Assembly (NCBI GenBank): GCA_026874595.1
Contig: CM049318.1
Location: 60,858,250-60,922,249, forward strand
Source of the DNA: Sipunculus nudus
Lineage: Eukaryota > Annelida > Sipuncula > Golfingiida > Sipunculidae
Direction of reading: 5' to 3'
Length of the DNA: 64,000 nucleotides
This document shows, piece after piece, positions 1 through 11,449 of the stretch; positions within the stretch are counted from its first letter, which is position 1, and each line of letters begins with the position of its first letter. The notes under the pieces were generated by a model that saw nothing but the letters and a program-made list of their open reading frames with translations, did no database searches and was not told the origin of the DNA. Both the position numbers and the translations under genes were made by a program.

Positions 1-937
1 GTCCGGGGGCACAGCTACAGCTAGACAGACGTACAGGTGTCTGGTCTGGCAATAAACCTGGCTACAGCTTTCACTGGCGGCTACCACAATGATTTAAAAT
101 GATGTGTCGGACCAGACGCCGATAAACAGATGCAGCCTTTTCCGTGTGCTGGGAACATGTAGTCTATTCTAGTACAACAGTTCTTACCTCGGGAGGCCTT
201 CTGTTGGGAACAATCACCTCATAATGAATGAAAGAGCAACGTGGTAATAAACTTCAGGTAAAAAAATAACACCTTACATAACCATGTCTGAGAAGGCTAA
301 CAATACCTCAACGATACCTATGACTTCGAGAGAAAGCGTAAAAATGTCATAAAAAAGTAAACCCTTAAAATATAAAGATCAATTTTTCATTCTATATAGA
401 CAGAGTGCCTATGTTGTTATTTTATCGATCATATACACCTCACTAAGTATTATATTAAACCGTGTCATTTGATAAATGGAAAAAAACTCAGAAATTAAAC
501 CGGGTATCTCCGCCAATATTCTAGATCACCATATCCTGGATATTACCAGGAGCCTGATCAACCCTGCTCACCGGATCTGTTTGCAACTTTAGCAACAAGC
601 TTATACACGGATATCGTTGTAATTGCGTGTAGAGTTTGGGTAACACCCAAGAAACAATTAGTTAAATTTTTGAAGTAATCTTGATCATAACTGTATACTA
701 GTATATTGTTTGAAGGATTCTTTATTACTGCGAAATGGGATATTTATTTTTACCTGCCAAGGACTAGACCCTCCTCTGACACTGGTACCAGGAGATCAAA
801 TTTCCGACCGCGGTGAAAGTTTTCCTCGCATTCATGCACAGGTGTGATATTATCGGAGCCGCCTTTGGTCTTGCTGGCAGACCTGACCTGTGATGCAACC
901 ACCGAGGTAGTTAAACGTGACACATTTATAACGATTA

Positions 938-940
<3 letters not shown>
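1..940. other. Intergenic, no gene seen
   Basis: AT-rich unique-looking sequence. No long ORF, splice-bounded coding block or repeat could be supported on either strand. A 900-1143 ORF that runs through it on both strands only exists because of the TA microsatellite that follows. Confidence 0.5.

Positions 941-1015
<75 letters not shown>
941..1015. repeat. (TA)n microsatellite
   Basis: About 37 uninterrupted TA units. It creates artificial open frames of alternating Tyr-Ile on both strands, which are not genes. Confidence 0.97.
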
Positions 1016-1017
<2 letters not shown>

Positions 1018-1767
1018 CGTACCATACACCAAAGTTTGAACAGGATTATGGTAAAATATCTTGTGATCCAGAGCATGTGCGGAGGCCTGCTGTCCCTGAG
1101 TGCCTACTATTTTCCTCATTTACATCCCCTCCTCTTCCGTTAGCTCTTAAGTTTCTGAATGTTTTCTGTTATGTCCGTTTTAACACCGCGGATTGTATTA
1201 CAAATTTAAATTAAATTTTGTATTGGAAACAACAGATATTTAAAGTGTTCCTGACTAGTGTCCATGAATAAGGAAGACGTAGCAGCCAAAGCAAAACGAA
1301 GGTTTAAAAATATGGAATAGACCTCGGGCCATATGTTTCGACGCCAAGGTGTTATCTTGACTATGAACTGATGGTATAACATGTTGCTAATGGTACTGTA
1401 GGAGAACTAGGCCTAGATGCTGAGCCTGTGAAGCGGGTTCTCCATCAGATTCATGTCATTTCAAAGCACGGACCTGCACACCCACTCCTCTTTGCTCTCT
1501 AGATAAAAGCTGGAAGCCACCAGTTAAAGCCCTGGGCCATTTCCGCTTCCCCGGAGCAAAGAGTTGACGTGACATATCCTTAATTACACCTCTGCCACAG
1601 TGTTCGTTGACTAAAATTAAAATGCCTCAGTGTTTGTATATTCAGATTATATCGTCTCTGTAGACAGATCAACGTAAAACAATAACTAAATGTGGATATA
1701 TCAGGTCCTCGTTGCTTAAAATGGCTCCGCCCCTCAATGTGGACAGATTCAAATTTCCTCACTTAGG
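1016..1767. other. Intergenic, no gene seen
   Basis: Nothing recognisable between the microsatellite and the minisatellite. Short ORFs here have no splice context, no family signature and no poly(A) signal placement that would support them. Confidence 0.45.
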
Positions 1768-3472
1768 TGGATGCATATTACAGCACCTAAGTGTGGTTAA
1801 ATGTATATTAAACCATATAAGTGTGGGTAGAAAACCTCTCTGTGGTAATTGTATTATACACCATCTCACTGTATGTAGATGTATATTACACCATCTGACT
1901 GTGAGTAGATGTACATTACACAACCATACTGTGGTAGATGTATATTACACAACCACACTGTGGGTGGATGTATATTACACCACCACACTGTATGTAGATG
2001 TATGTTAAACAACCACACTGTGGGTAGATGTATATTACACCACCACACTGTATGTAGATGTATGTTAAACAACCACACGGTGGGTAGATGTAAGTTACAC
2101 CACCACGCTGTATGTAGATGTATGTTAAACAACCACACTGTGGGTAGACGTAAGTTACACCACCACGCTGTATGTAGATGTATGTTAAACAACCACACTG
2201 TGGGTAGACGTAAGTTACACCAACACACTGTATGTAGATGTATGTTAAACAACAACACGGTGGGTAGATGTAAGTTACACCACCACGCTGTATGTAGATG
2301 TATGTTAAACAACCACACTGTGGGTAGACGTAAGTTACACCAACACACTGTATGTAGATGTATGTTAAACAACCACACTGTGGGTAGACGTAAGTTACAC
2401 CAACACACTGTATGTAGATGTATGTTAAACAACCACACTGTGGGTAGATGTAAGTTACACCACCACACTGTATGTAGATGTATGTTAAACAACCACACTG
2501 TGGGTAGATGTATGTTACATCACCACACTGTATGTAGATGTATGTTAAACAACCACACTGTGGGTAGATGTATGTTACATCACCACACTGTATGTAGATG
2601 TATGTTAAACAACCACACTGTGGGTAGATGTATGTTACATTACCACACTCTATGTAGATGTATGTTAAACAACCACACTGTGGGTAGATGTATGTTACAT
2701 TACCACACTGTATGTAGATGTATATTAAACAACCATACTGTGGGTAGATGTTTATTACACTGCCTCACTGTGGGAAGATGTTTATATCACTACCTCATTG
2801 TGGGTAGATGTATGAAACACCAGATCACTGTAGGTAGATGTATATTACACCACCTACTTTGGGTAGATGTATATTACACCACCTCACTTTGGGTAGATGT
2901 ATATTACACCACATAACTGTGGATAGATGTGTTACACCTCCCCACTGTGGGCAGATTTATATTACACCACAAAACTGTGGGTAGATGTATGTAATACCAT
3001 CTCACTGTGGATAGATGTATGTTTCACCACCTGACTGTGGGTAAATGTATATCACACCATCTCACAGTGGTTAATGTTTATTACCCCACATAACTTTAGG
3101 TAGATATATATTACACCACCCCACTGTGGGTAGATGTATATTAAACGACCTCACATTGGATAGATGTATATTACACGACTTCACTGTAGGTAGATGTATT
3201 TTACACCACCCCACTGTGGGTAGATGCATATTACACCACAAAACTGTGGGTAGATGTATATTACACCACCTGGCTGTGAGTAGATGTATATTACACAACC
3301 ATACTGTAGGTAGATGTATATTACACCACCATACTGTGGGTGGATGTATATTACACCACCTCAGTGTATGTAGATATATATTACCCAACCACACTGTGGG
3401 TAGATGTATGTTACACCACCAAACTGTATGTAGATGTATATTAAACCTCACTGTGGGTAGATGTATATATGT
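1768..3472. repeat. Minisatellite, ~30-bp unit with 60-bp higher-order unit
   Basis: Tandem array of a ~30-bp unit whose core is CACTGTGGGTAGATGTATAT followed by TACACCAC. Between about 1985 and 2730 the array is organised as a 60-bp higher-order unit that alternates a 'CTGTATGTAGATGTATGTTAAACAAC' type half (about 26 bases) with a 'CTGTGGGTAGATGTAAGTTACAC' type half. Twelve or so near-identical 60-bp copies can be read off, with runs of shared point variants (taagttacac, then tatgttacat) that show local copy homogenisation. The flanks (1768-1980, 2760-3472) hold older, more diverged 29-31-bp units. Because 30 is divisible by three, ORFs stay open on both strands (335 and 210 codons). Their Cys/His-rich translation is an artefact. 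Confidence 0.95.
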
Positions 3473-4559
3473 TATTCTTTTCTTTTTCTTCTTCGTCTCT
3501 CTCTCTCTTTCATCTTCCTCTATCACCCGTTTTGACGTTGGAGATGGAAATGGCTCCTATTCAGACGTTGGCGGAAATTAGACACCGTAAATGTAAGAAT
3601 TTTGGATAACTTCGCTCGACTGGACTTTAAATAAGGAACGATAACAGTCAATTCCAGCTGCCTTCGGATTGTGAAGCTGCGAATACTTCATCAGACTTCT
3701 GTATTTAAAGGTCAGACCTTCATATTTCCTGGATAAAAAATAACATACCTCATACAGACAGCTTAAAACTCTGCTGTTATTACCGCGCCGATCGATCCCT
3801 CCCAGTCGCCGGAAAATAGTCCACTCAAACCGATACAAGATCCAAATCATTGGACTTCTTAGTTCTGGGAGAGTAATTTTCTGGGTGTTATACTGGCTTT
3901 ATTGCAGAAGAACAAATGCTGCCTGTATGGGGTTAACGAGGGGACGTCGGTTTTTAAATTACTCCGCGATTCCATGATTTCGCTAGCAGGATGCTCTAAA
4001 GATACTGATCAGACTGGATGGACTAAACGTTAATGTGTTGACGTCATTAAGGTCCCTTTTGGTCTTCCTGGACGGCCCCCGTGGACATTACTTCTATGTA
4101 TATGAAAAGAGTGGCGACATTAATAACGACCCCGTGGTGCCGGGTTGCAGCCTTGCCCGTTTTAATCACTAGCTTTTCGTTAGCGGGATTTGATGACGTG
4201 TGTACACGCTGAACTTTCCCAATGGCGTCATTGCTCTGCTGGTTAAAACAGTCCGCTGTAACGCTAGCGGCAGTTTGCTCCAACGCTGTAAATATCTTCT
4301 AGAGACGTGGGGGGTTGAATGTCTAACAACTGGTTTCTGATCAATTTCAAATTGTGTAGATGCATAGGCCATTTTGACAGTACTCTATTAAACTCTTATA
4401 TCTGCCAGACCCCCCCCCCCCCCCTATTTCGGGTAAAATGTCATGTTCATCTGTTCAAATAACTGAAATATTATAGCTCAAAAAAACTTCCATATCTTCA
4501 CTTCACAGCAGGTGATATCAAAGTCTTTTCAAATCACAAAGTTGCTTAGATATCGCGCC
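3473..4559. other. Intergenic with pyrimidine tract and poly-C
   Basis: A CT-rich tract (about 3475-3520) closes the minisatellite. A poly-C run of 15 lies at 4410-4424. Short minus-strand ORFs at 3578-3850 and 4047-4372 have no recognisable family or splice support. Confidence 0.45.
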
Positions 4560-5170
4560 GTAAAAGGAGAGATGGCAATATTACAACTGGATACCAGTGT
4601 ATTTTATCCTAACTGTACTCAATACTACCAACTTGTGTCCACCTGTATCAAAGACATAATTTTCTGCAAAGCTTAAATTTTTATAGTGATTTCTTGGGAA
4701 GCCGATAATGAAAGTGATGTCCTATTATGGCAATCAAGAATTGGAAATAAATCCCCTGTTCATGTTTAACAGCATTTTGGACTTTTTCTAATGACCTGAA
4801 GAATTAAATGTTTCCTGCGGTGTAACCATCTTTGTATTGTCTGGTCATTTATTTTATTTTATTTTTATTTTATTTTTTTACAAGATATCATCCAATCTGC
4901 TGCTGTCAACCGAGGCTGTTTTATGGATGTGACCAATGACCTTTGCCACCAAAGTTTTGGCTGATATGTTATGAAATGTACACTGATATATCATATTTTA
5001 ACAAAATTGTTTCTTAAATACTGTGTAAGGTAGGTGTTCATAACTCTTGACGGAAATTGGATTAATAAATCTTCACTCCTCAGTTATCAGAATCTCCTTC
5101 AATAAGACAATACTAATTTTTTCCTAGCTAACAAATAGGTGTACAAGATGGGAGGGAACAGACCATACGA
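4560..5170. repeat. Dispersed repeat, copy A (second copy at 11640-12180)
   Basis: Shares a collinear series of blocks with 11640-12180: 'ATATGGCTATTAAGAAT'-like at ~4710, 'AATAAATC', 'CATCCAATC' plus 'GCTGTCA', 'GAGGCTGTTTT', 'GTGACCAA', 'GCCACCAAAG' or 'CCGCCATAAG', 'GTGTAAGGTAGGT', and a 'CTCCTCAG' or 'CTCTACTCAA' end. Spacing is conserved, with small indels (for example the ATTTT run at 4850-4880). No coding capacity is visible, so this is probably a non-autonomous mobile element. Confidence 0.7.
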
Positions 5171-5729
5171 TCTTATCTGAAAGTGGTAGGGTTTTTTGTA
5201 TGGTAACTATTGAGTTTATATGCTGCATTTTCCCGATTGTTTTTAATTGATGTAACGATTGATGTAACTAGAAATAACACACAGAGCGCACACCTGCGCG
5301 GACACCTGTATCTGCATGCAGGCCCGTCCCAAAATCTAACCAACCAATATCCCACCATTCAATATTAAGTGAAGTTCATTGAAAAAATTTAGGTGAAAGC
5401 AACAATTAACAACACTTAAATCAAATGCCTATTGTCTATTCTTCCACAAAAGTACAAAATGATTATTGAGACGTTCGGAGATCTTGTGTAGGGAAAAGAA
5501 ATAAAATATTACAGTTTCATTTTTGTACACTATCTGATACGCTCTGAATACAGCGGGTGACCTTCCACTCACACGCTGTGAGAAATGAAAGGATTATTCA
5601 GGTTTGGCAAGCTCCCAAACCCCAAGTCAGTTTGCGTTGGGAAAGGTAAAATTTGATTGGCTCAGCATTGGCTCAGCATGTTGTCTGCGCTCTGAAGAGC
5701 TGGTAAAAGAAATCTGATCGGCTGCGCCC
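5171..5729. other. Intergenic, no gene seen
   Basis: No supported feature. The stretch from 5600 reads into the helicase remnant and may be part of the same inserted fragment. Confidence 0.4.
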
Positions 5730-5969
5730 ATGACAAGCTCGTGCACTGCAAGAGAGGAAATATGCAAACAGTGGGGGATAACTGACCTCAGGGCACACCA
5801 GCAAGTTAGTATAGAGACTGTCTTGAAAGGTAACGATTGCATCGTGTGTATGCCAACGGGTGGTGGAAAACGTCTGTGCTACAAAGCACATTTCGACCGC
5901 AGTGCAAAGGGACCGGCAATTCGAAGAATATCCGATTGTGCTGGTGATACCCTAAATGTAATTGGCTAA
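5730..5969 (+). pseudogene. RecQ-type DNA helicase, N-terminal fragment
   Basis: The 79-codon ORF starts like the helicase domain of RecQ family proteins. An 'LRAHQ' element matches the F/LRxxQ aromatic-poor start (motif 0), then 'VLKGNDCIVCMPTGGGK' gives the Walker A (motif I), followed by 'LCYKA'. In the family the P-loop Lys is followed by Ser or Thr and the text reads SLCYQ; here it is Arg, which should damage nucleotide binding. Similarity ends about 50 residues in. The rest of the ORF and the next kilobase show no DEAH box or motifs II-VI, and no donor site obviously rescues it. An in-frame stop lies five codons upstream of the ATG. RecQ-like genes are often carried in mobile elements of invertebrates, so a transposon-borne copy is possible. 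I read it as a dead fragment, though a first exon of a distant gene cannot be excluded. Confidence 0.65.
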
Positions 5970-8440
5970 ATTTTACGCAGGGGGGATTCCACCGAGATAA
6001 CACCGCTTGGTAGCCAAACCTGACGGGCAACCGCGGTTTCTTGCAGCGGTTAGTGAAGCTAATCGTCCAGCACAGCGTAACCGCTGCTTATGGAGCGTAA
6101 CTGTCTGTTTGACTGACTGAGTAATGGTCAATTGACAAATGATAAAGCTGTGACGTTACGGGAGGTCCTGAGACCGCCATCCGCCCAGGTCCCTCAATGA
6201 ATCGAATACTTTGAAAAATTAATGTAAATAAAGTCTAAAGGCCAACGAGGGCACTCCGAGAACAAGCAGAAAATCACCAGTAATGCTTATCACGACCACA
6301 AGACACTTTTATGGCGTCTTTGTATTAGGGGTGTTGTCTCGGTTGGGGGGGGGGGGGTACCAATATAAAGGAGACGCCCGAATCACCCAACAGAAAAATG
6401 TAATCGGAGCGATGGCGACCGTCAGTTGGGTGGTATGTTTGTGATAATTAGATAATTTACTGAGGTCTCATTGGATGCTACAGTGCGCTCAAGTTTTCTT
6501 TGTAATAATACGTAATTGGATGATTTTCAGTACAATTACCAGTTCAATACTGTCTTGGTTACGTAAACCGGCAATCATTATAATGGAAGGCCAACTAACT
6601 GAATTACAGACAGAGACCCCATGGAAACTTGATCTGGCGGTGTATAATGTCATGTTAAATGTCAAGCGGACTTCATTCATTTCACTGCATGATCACAGCA
6701 AGCTTTCATAATTAATCAAGCTATTCTCCCTGGCTACCCTCCCTTGTTTCTCAACCATGTTGCACTCGGATGAATATACAAGGTAACATGATCGTTTGGA
6801 ATTTCCGCCGTGGGCTACTGGCTCGTGTGATCTGTGGGAAAAGCATAGGACTCAAAGCCAGGAAATCATGGGTACGAATCTCCATTGTGTTTCCCTCGCA
6901 AACGAGTGCGCCTTTCGGGGTTCATCCGTGGAATGACTCAGCAAAGGTGAAAATAACAAATCTCCTACCCGCAAATGTCATATAGGGAATAAATGGAATG
7001 AAGGATGTACTACCGCTCTGTCACGAAAGCATAGGTATAAATGGAATATTTCGGCAGAAAATGGGGGTTCAGTGTTAAATAGGCACTTTACCTTTGAATC
7101 AACATTTTTAATATTGACTGACAGCATTTTCTTTTCTGTTAATGGTGAACCCACTTTTAGTACTTTTGTCAATGACTTTGCCTTACAAACAACGCGTCAA
7201 GAAAAAATACGTCAAGTTACCCTTTTTTCCTGTAGAACTCTTACAAATGATAAAATACCAGTATGTTATTATAACATTATAGCAATTAGAAGTCTGTCAA
7301 ATGTTGACTCAACACTTATTACGAGGAAACTATGGGTTCACTTTTTCCTCTAACTGATCAAACTTGTCCCCGTATAATGTACATATACCCTCTACAGTTT
7401 AGATTGAATGCATTAAAAATAAAGACAGCTACGTCCACCAAAATGAAAAAAATCGATTTTCTATTCGGAAGCCCTCATGGAACTTCCCTGAAGTGCCCTA
7501 GCCAGAGGGGATTCCTTCTTTAAACGGTTTCCTCGATAGATCCAACTCAAATAACCATTAAAACGTCTACGTGTATTTTTTCCCTAAGAGTGTGGATACG
7601 ACAAGTATGGTGAGATTCAAAGGAGCAGCATCCATGACAAATTAACGGGTACTCAAAGTTTGTTCTTCACTATTAAACAGATTCTCTGGTCGACCAGGGT
7701 TCTGAAATGAAATTTTTATCAGGGAGGTAAGTTTTAACTGGAGTCCGGCTGTGGGATGGCCTCTAGGGATGAATATAGAAAGAGGGACGCGGCCGAACAG
7801 TAACTGGTGGCCGGTAATGGTTTCTATACATAATACTCTGCATGGCACATGTCAAAGTAAGCGACTTCTCCATGGTAACAGTTCTTTGTAGTGGTCCCCA
7901 ATGGGTGCTTCTTTTGATGCATAAGATTTTACCGGGAGGTTCAATACGGAGACACTTTTATGACGGAAGCTCCAACTGTAAAAAAAGCTGTGATTATCTT
8001 ATCGCAGGGTTCTTCCCCTGAGTGGTACGGGATTTTTCAATTAGTGGGTCCAACAGAGCATCAACTCCCGGAACGAATTGCTGCCTTATATCCATCTCAG
8101 TAAACAACCTGCAATTTAGGTCGAGGAAGTCTCAATTAAAGCGAGTCTTTTATGTGTCGTAGAGGTCACCTGGAGATATTACCCGCACTTCCTAGTCCGC
8201 TCCGCAAAACGATGAAACACGCGGCAGGGAAATAACTGTAGCTAGTGGCCGAATCCAAGCAACGAAAAAAGTATACACATTCTAATCACAATTTTAGCAG
8301 TAAAGCTGTTTTCAGGGATAGGACGTGTTCCATTGGTTAAATATTCGTATTCTTTGCAATAATATGTGCACTATCTCACGTTATTAGATCATTGTAGCTA
8401 AATTAAAAAGAAAACAAAAAAAAAACCGGCAAAACAATCC
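5970..8440. other. Intergenic, no gene seen
   Basis: Contains a poly-G run near 6345-6356 and several short ORFs without support. A segment near 6830-6890 with a 'GGGTACGAATC' B-box-like string was considered for a tRNA or SINE and not accepted. Confidence 0.4.
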
Positions 8441-8449
8441 CGGTGTAAA

Positions 8450-8925
8450 GACCCCCCCCCCTTTAAGTTTACCCCCGCTAATCTGAAATCGATTTCAGAT
8501 TACCCACGGGGTATGCCTGAACCTGATTTCAGGTTTCCCCCTACTGTTCAGATTACCCCCCCCCCCCTTTCTAATATGATTGCTCACCGCTCCTGATATA
8601 TTCATTAACAAAATCCTAATTTGGCTGGGAATATAGTGGTCAGCTCCGTCGGGCCATCCATGTGTCTCTCCATCCTTAACCACTTCATAACACGTATTGT
8701 CTCAAAAACGTTATTCACATCCCATTTTAATTAACCTGTCGGTTGTATTAACGGATCTCCTCACTTGATCAGGTTTTGGTCACAATTACTTAACTTTTAT
8801 TACTAAATAATAATAAGTAAATATTTTGGGGGTTGGGGTGAGGGTGGGGTAGGGGGGTGGATGGTTATCTGAAATTTGATTGGGTTATCTGAAATTGATT
8901 TAAGATTACCCCCGGTAATCTCATT
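8450..8925. repeat. Palindromic C-rich/G-rich inverted structure
   Basis: The left part (8450-8575) carries C-runs around the motif CAGATTACCC. The right part (8820-8925) carries the same motif with G-runs, so the two ends face each other as imperfect inverted repeats. A perfect 24-bp palindrome at 8479-8502 is centred on ATCGAT. A second inverted motif 'AACCTGATTTCAGGTT' lies at about 8519-8534. The middle (8580-8820) is ordinary AT-rich DNA. It resembles a foldback or MITE-like element, but no target-site duplication was found. Confidence 0.5.
8828..8860 (+). other. G-quadruplex-forming motif
   Basis: Five G-runs (lengths 5, 4, 3, 4 and 6) separated by loops of one or two bases on the plus strand. 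This fits the four-run G-quadruplex rule with very short loops. It sits in the right arm of the palindromic structure. Confidence 0.75.
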
Positions 8926-10250
8926 CAACAGACATTGTCAAGAACAGGCCGGCGCCTTGTACCTACCTTATATCTTTCAGTCTGGCAGTAATATTATCTA
9001 CTCAGATCTGTCTTCAAAACGTTTATTTCGGACTTAGTGTGGCCTCTGTGACATATGCTGCGTAAAACCTCGAATGACGCTGGAGATACACGCATACCAC
9101 TACCATGGCAAAGGGTGCCTACTAATCACCAGATTCTTGGAAATTTTTTTAGTAGTCTTTGAGTAATCTAACAATCAACTAAACAACCAAACAGACAAAC
9201 AAAGAAATAAGCAGTCACGTTTGAAAACTCGCTAGCAAAGATAATATTTTTTTTATGTACCTCTTATAACTTGAGTTCTGTGAACGTGGCCTGCTGTTTT
9301 CTCATTACTATTCAATTTCGCATTACCAAACTGAGATGCTTATATTCATTTTGACCCGCACACAACGGAAGAACATTGTACGCAGTGCGCATGCACATAG
9401 AAAAGGTCCATGGAACCTCTGTAGAAATATTAGGTTCTAAGTGGGTACAAAACGTCTCTGTAAATACGGTTTATTTAACTCCTTCTGCTAGAGATCGTCT
9501 GTACTCAAAACGACCCTCATCTAGCTAGGAATAGTGGGAAGGCCCGGGCAACTTATCTCAAATGTCACAACAAAAATGCCACAGTTCAAGTAAGCACTAT
9601 GATAACGTGCACATGCGCTTGCTTACAAAATGTTGCTTTTCTAAGAAGTACTTACAACAAAAAACATCTATGTTTAAATAATTTGCCTTGAAAAATATAT
9701 TTAAATGGACTCATTACATTCTCCTCTGCAATACATTTATATACCTACGCCGCTTGTGTATTTTAGAAGCCCCGGCGCATTGTGGGGAGAGGATTTCTTT
9801 ACCCACAATCCCTTTAACCAGCAAGGTCGTACTCTCAAGGTTCTGTATGTGACCAGAGTCATGATCCAGGACACACGTTTTAAGAAATTATACTCAACTA
9901 TCATAATGCAACAGTTTTCCTTTTTCATGCAAATGATACGCCGACATTGTAAATGTTATCCCAGTGTCCAAGAGTAATGAGCCATCAGTTTCCCTGTCAA
10001 GGGAGGCGTCAATACAGCCCCCCCCCCCCCCCCCCCCATTTTAAGCAAGAGGGATGGTCGATGTAATCATCTCCCCTGATATTCAGAGAATATTATTTTA
10101 TATTGGAAATGAAATATATTTATAACTAGAATTACAGACTTTAATTACATTTATGTGTTTAACATGAAATATTATATATCTTAACATAAACTTAAAAAAA
10201 AAACTTACACTTAATTAATTTATATTTGAAATTTTTCATTCAATTAAAAA

Positions 10251-10296
<46 letters not shown>

Positions 10297-10489
10297 CAAG
10301 TGTGTGATGGTGTTGAAAAAAAGTTACATATCATCCCCCCCCCCCCCCACCCTTGAAGAAAAATTGACGCCACTGTACCTCTTTTTCTGATTTATGGTGA
10401 CACTTTGCTATCATAGGCCCTGATTTCAGGATGGGAAAGATTTATTTAGGGGGTGGTGCGGATAAGAATGTTTACAAACTTACTCTCAG
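8926..10489. other. Intergenic with poly-C and TA tracts
   Basis: Poly-C runs lie near 10018-10037 and 10335-10348, and a (TA)n tract of about 36 bp near 10255-10290. No gene is supported. If the Cys-rich gene just downstream is real, a signal-peptide exon would be expected here, but none was recognised. Confidence 0.4.
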
Positions 10490-10570
10490 ACACACTGGAT
10501 GTTCGAAGACTGAATGACATTTACTCCTGCTACAAATATCAATTCGTATCAGATCCTGATTGCCGCCAAG
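10490..10570 (+). CDS. Putative exon of Cys-rich protein (upstream exon)
   Basis: Bounded by a pyrimidine-rich acceptor (TTACTCTCAG) and a GTATGC donor. It reads 26 full codons with two split ends: text runs TLDVRRLNDIYSCYKYQF then VSDPDCRQ. The end phase (one base, G) fits the start phase of the block at 10703, so the two splice to an uninterrupted frame with Ala at the junction. The protein family is not recognised. Confidence 0.35.
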
Positions 10571-10702
10571 GTATGCCATTGCCAGACTTGATTAAATTAA
10601 ATGATTGGACGCTGAAGACTCTGGTAACCATGTAATCAGCGAGGGGTCTTTGGAGTCCACTCATGATTGTAAATGGTTTATTCCTATCAGTTTTTCTACA
10701 AG

Positions 10703-10950
10703 CTTACAAGTGTAAACAATGTGCAGACGAAACTGATCAGGTGCGTATCCAGTGTTTATGGAGGGGGATGCCGAAATATTTCACAAATATTTATTACTGC
10801 ATGAACAAAACCACTTTCCCCTCATTTACACGTGTCAAGTGTAAGGAATTTTATGACCGTGGTTTCGAAAATGTTGTTTCTAGTATTGCGAATCTCATTC
10901 AGCAGTATTATCCTCTGCAGCGCCCTATGTCAATACGTCCCTGCTATTAG
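10703..10950 (+). CDS. Putative terminal exon of Cys-rich protein
   Basis: Starts after a CTACAAG acceptor and ends at a stop codon. It carries CxxC ('CKQC') and then spaced Cys residues (IQC, YYC, VKC), plus an NKT sequon. Joined with 10490-10570 it gives about 108 residues with nine cysteines, the pattern of a small secreted disulphide-rich protein. A poly(A) signal AATAAA lies at 11158-11163, about 210 bases after the stop. The codon content (balanced, with few Lys/Ile/Asn homopolymer artefacts) is unlike the random ORFs around it. No first exon or signal peptide was found, and no family is recognised. It could instead be a remnant. Confidence 0.35.
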
Positions 10951-11157
10951 ATCTTTCTATAAGAAACTTTCAGAGCAACGTTTCAGATCTGGGCGGAGGT
11001 CATCATGTAGTCTCCAGCTACAGCCTCCAGTTTTCAACGCCTCGCGTTTAAGATATTGCAATTCCTGGCAGGTTCTGAGATTCTGTAAAGTATTTACAAA
11101 GCATACTACATGCTCTAATTTTAATGTCTCGCACCCAGTCAAGACATAACAAGGCAA

Positions 11158-11163
11158 AATAAA
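11158..11163 (+). terminator. Poly(A) signal AATAAA
   Basis: Canonical hexamer about 210 bases after the stop of the putative Cys-rich gene. Confidence 0.35.
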
Positions 11164-11178
11164 TGCAGCTTATACAAT

Positions 11179-11181
11179 CAG

Positions 11182-11263
<82 letters not shown>
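11179..11263. repeat. (TA)n microsatellite
   Basis: About 42 TA units with one TGTA interruption. Confidence 0.95.
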
Positions 11264-11264
<1 letters not shown>

Positions 11265-11449
11265 GTCCATGCTGATGCCGATAGCCAGAGTTATTTGAAT
11301 CAATCCCACAAATCCGTTTGTCATATATATATCGATGCCCTCGAATATCGATATCACAGGATTCAGGTAGATCACCGATATCAACATTCATCCCTCTGGT
11401 CCCCCTTTATTTATGTGGGACAAGTTTCACGTCCATGCAGTATAGCTGT

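Noticed and set aside
1866-2916. Long Cys/His-rich ORFs on both strands (335 and 210 codons)
   Set aside because: They are translations of the 30-bp minisatellite; the unit length divisible by three keeps frames open on both strands. No start context, splice sites or unique sequence.
6830-6890. tRNA-like or SINE-like segment with GGGTACGAATC
   Set aside because: The B-box is imperfect and no cloverleaf with a paired acceptor stem could be drawn; no second copy seen.
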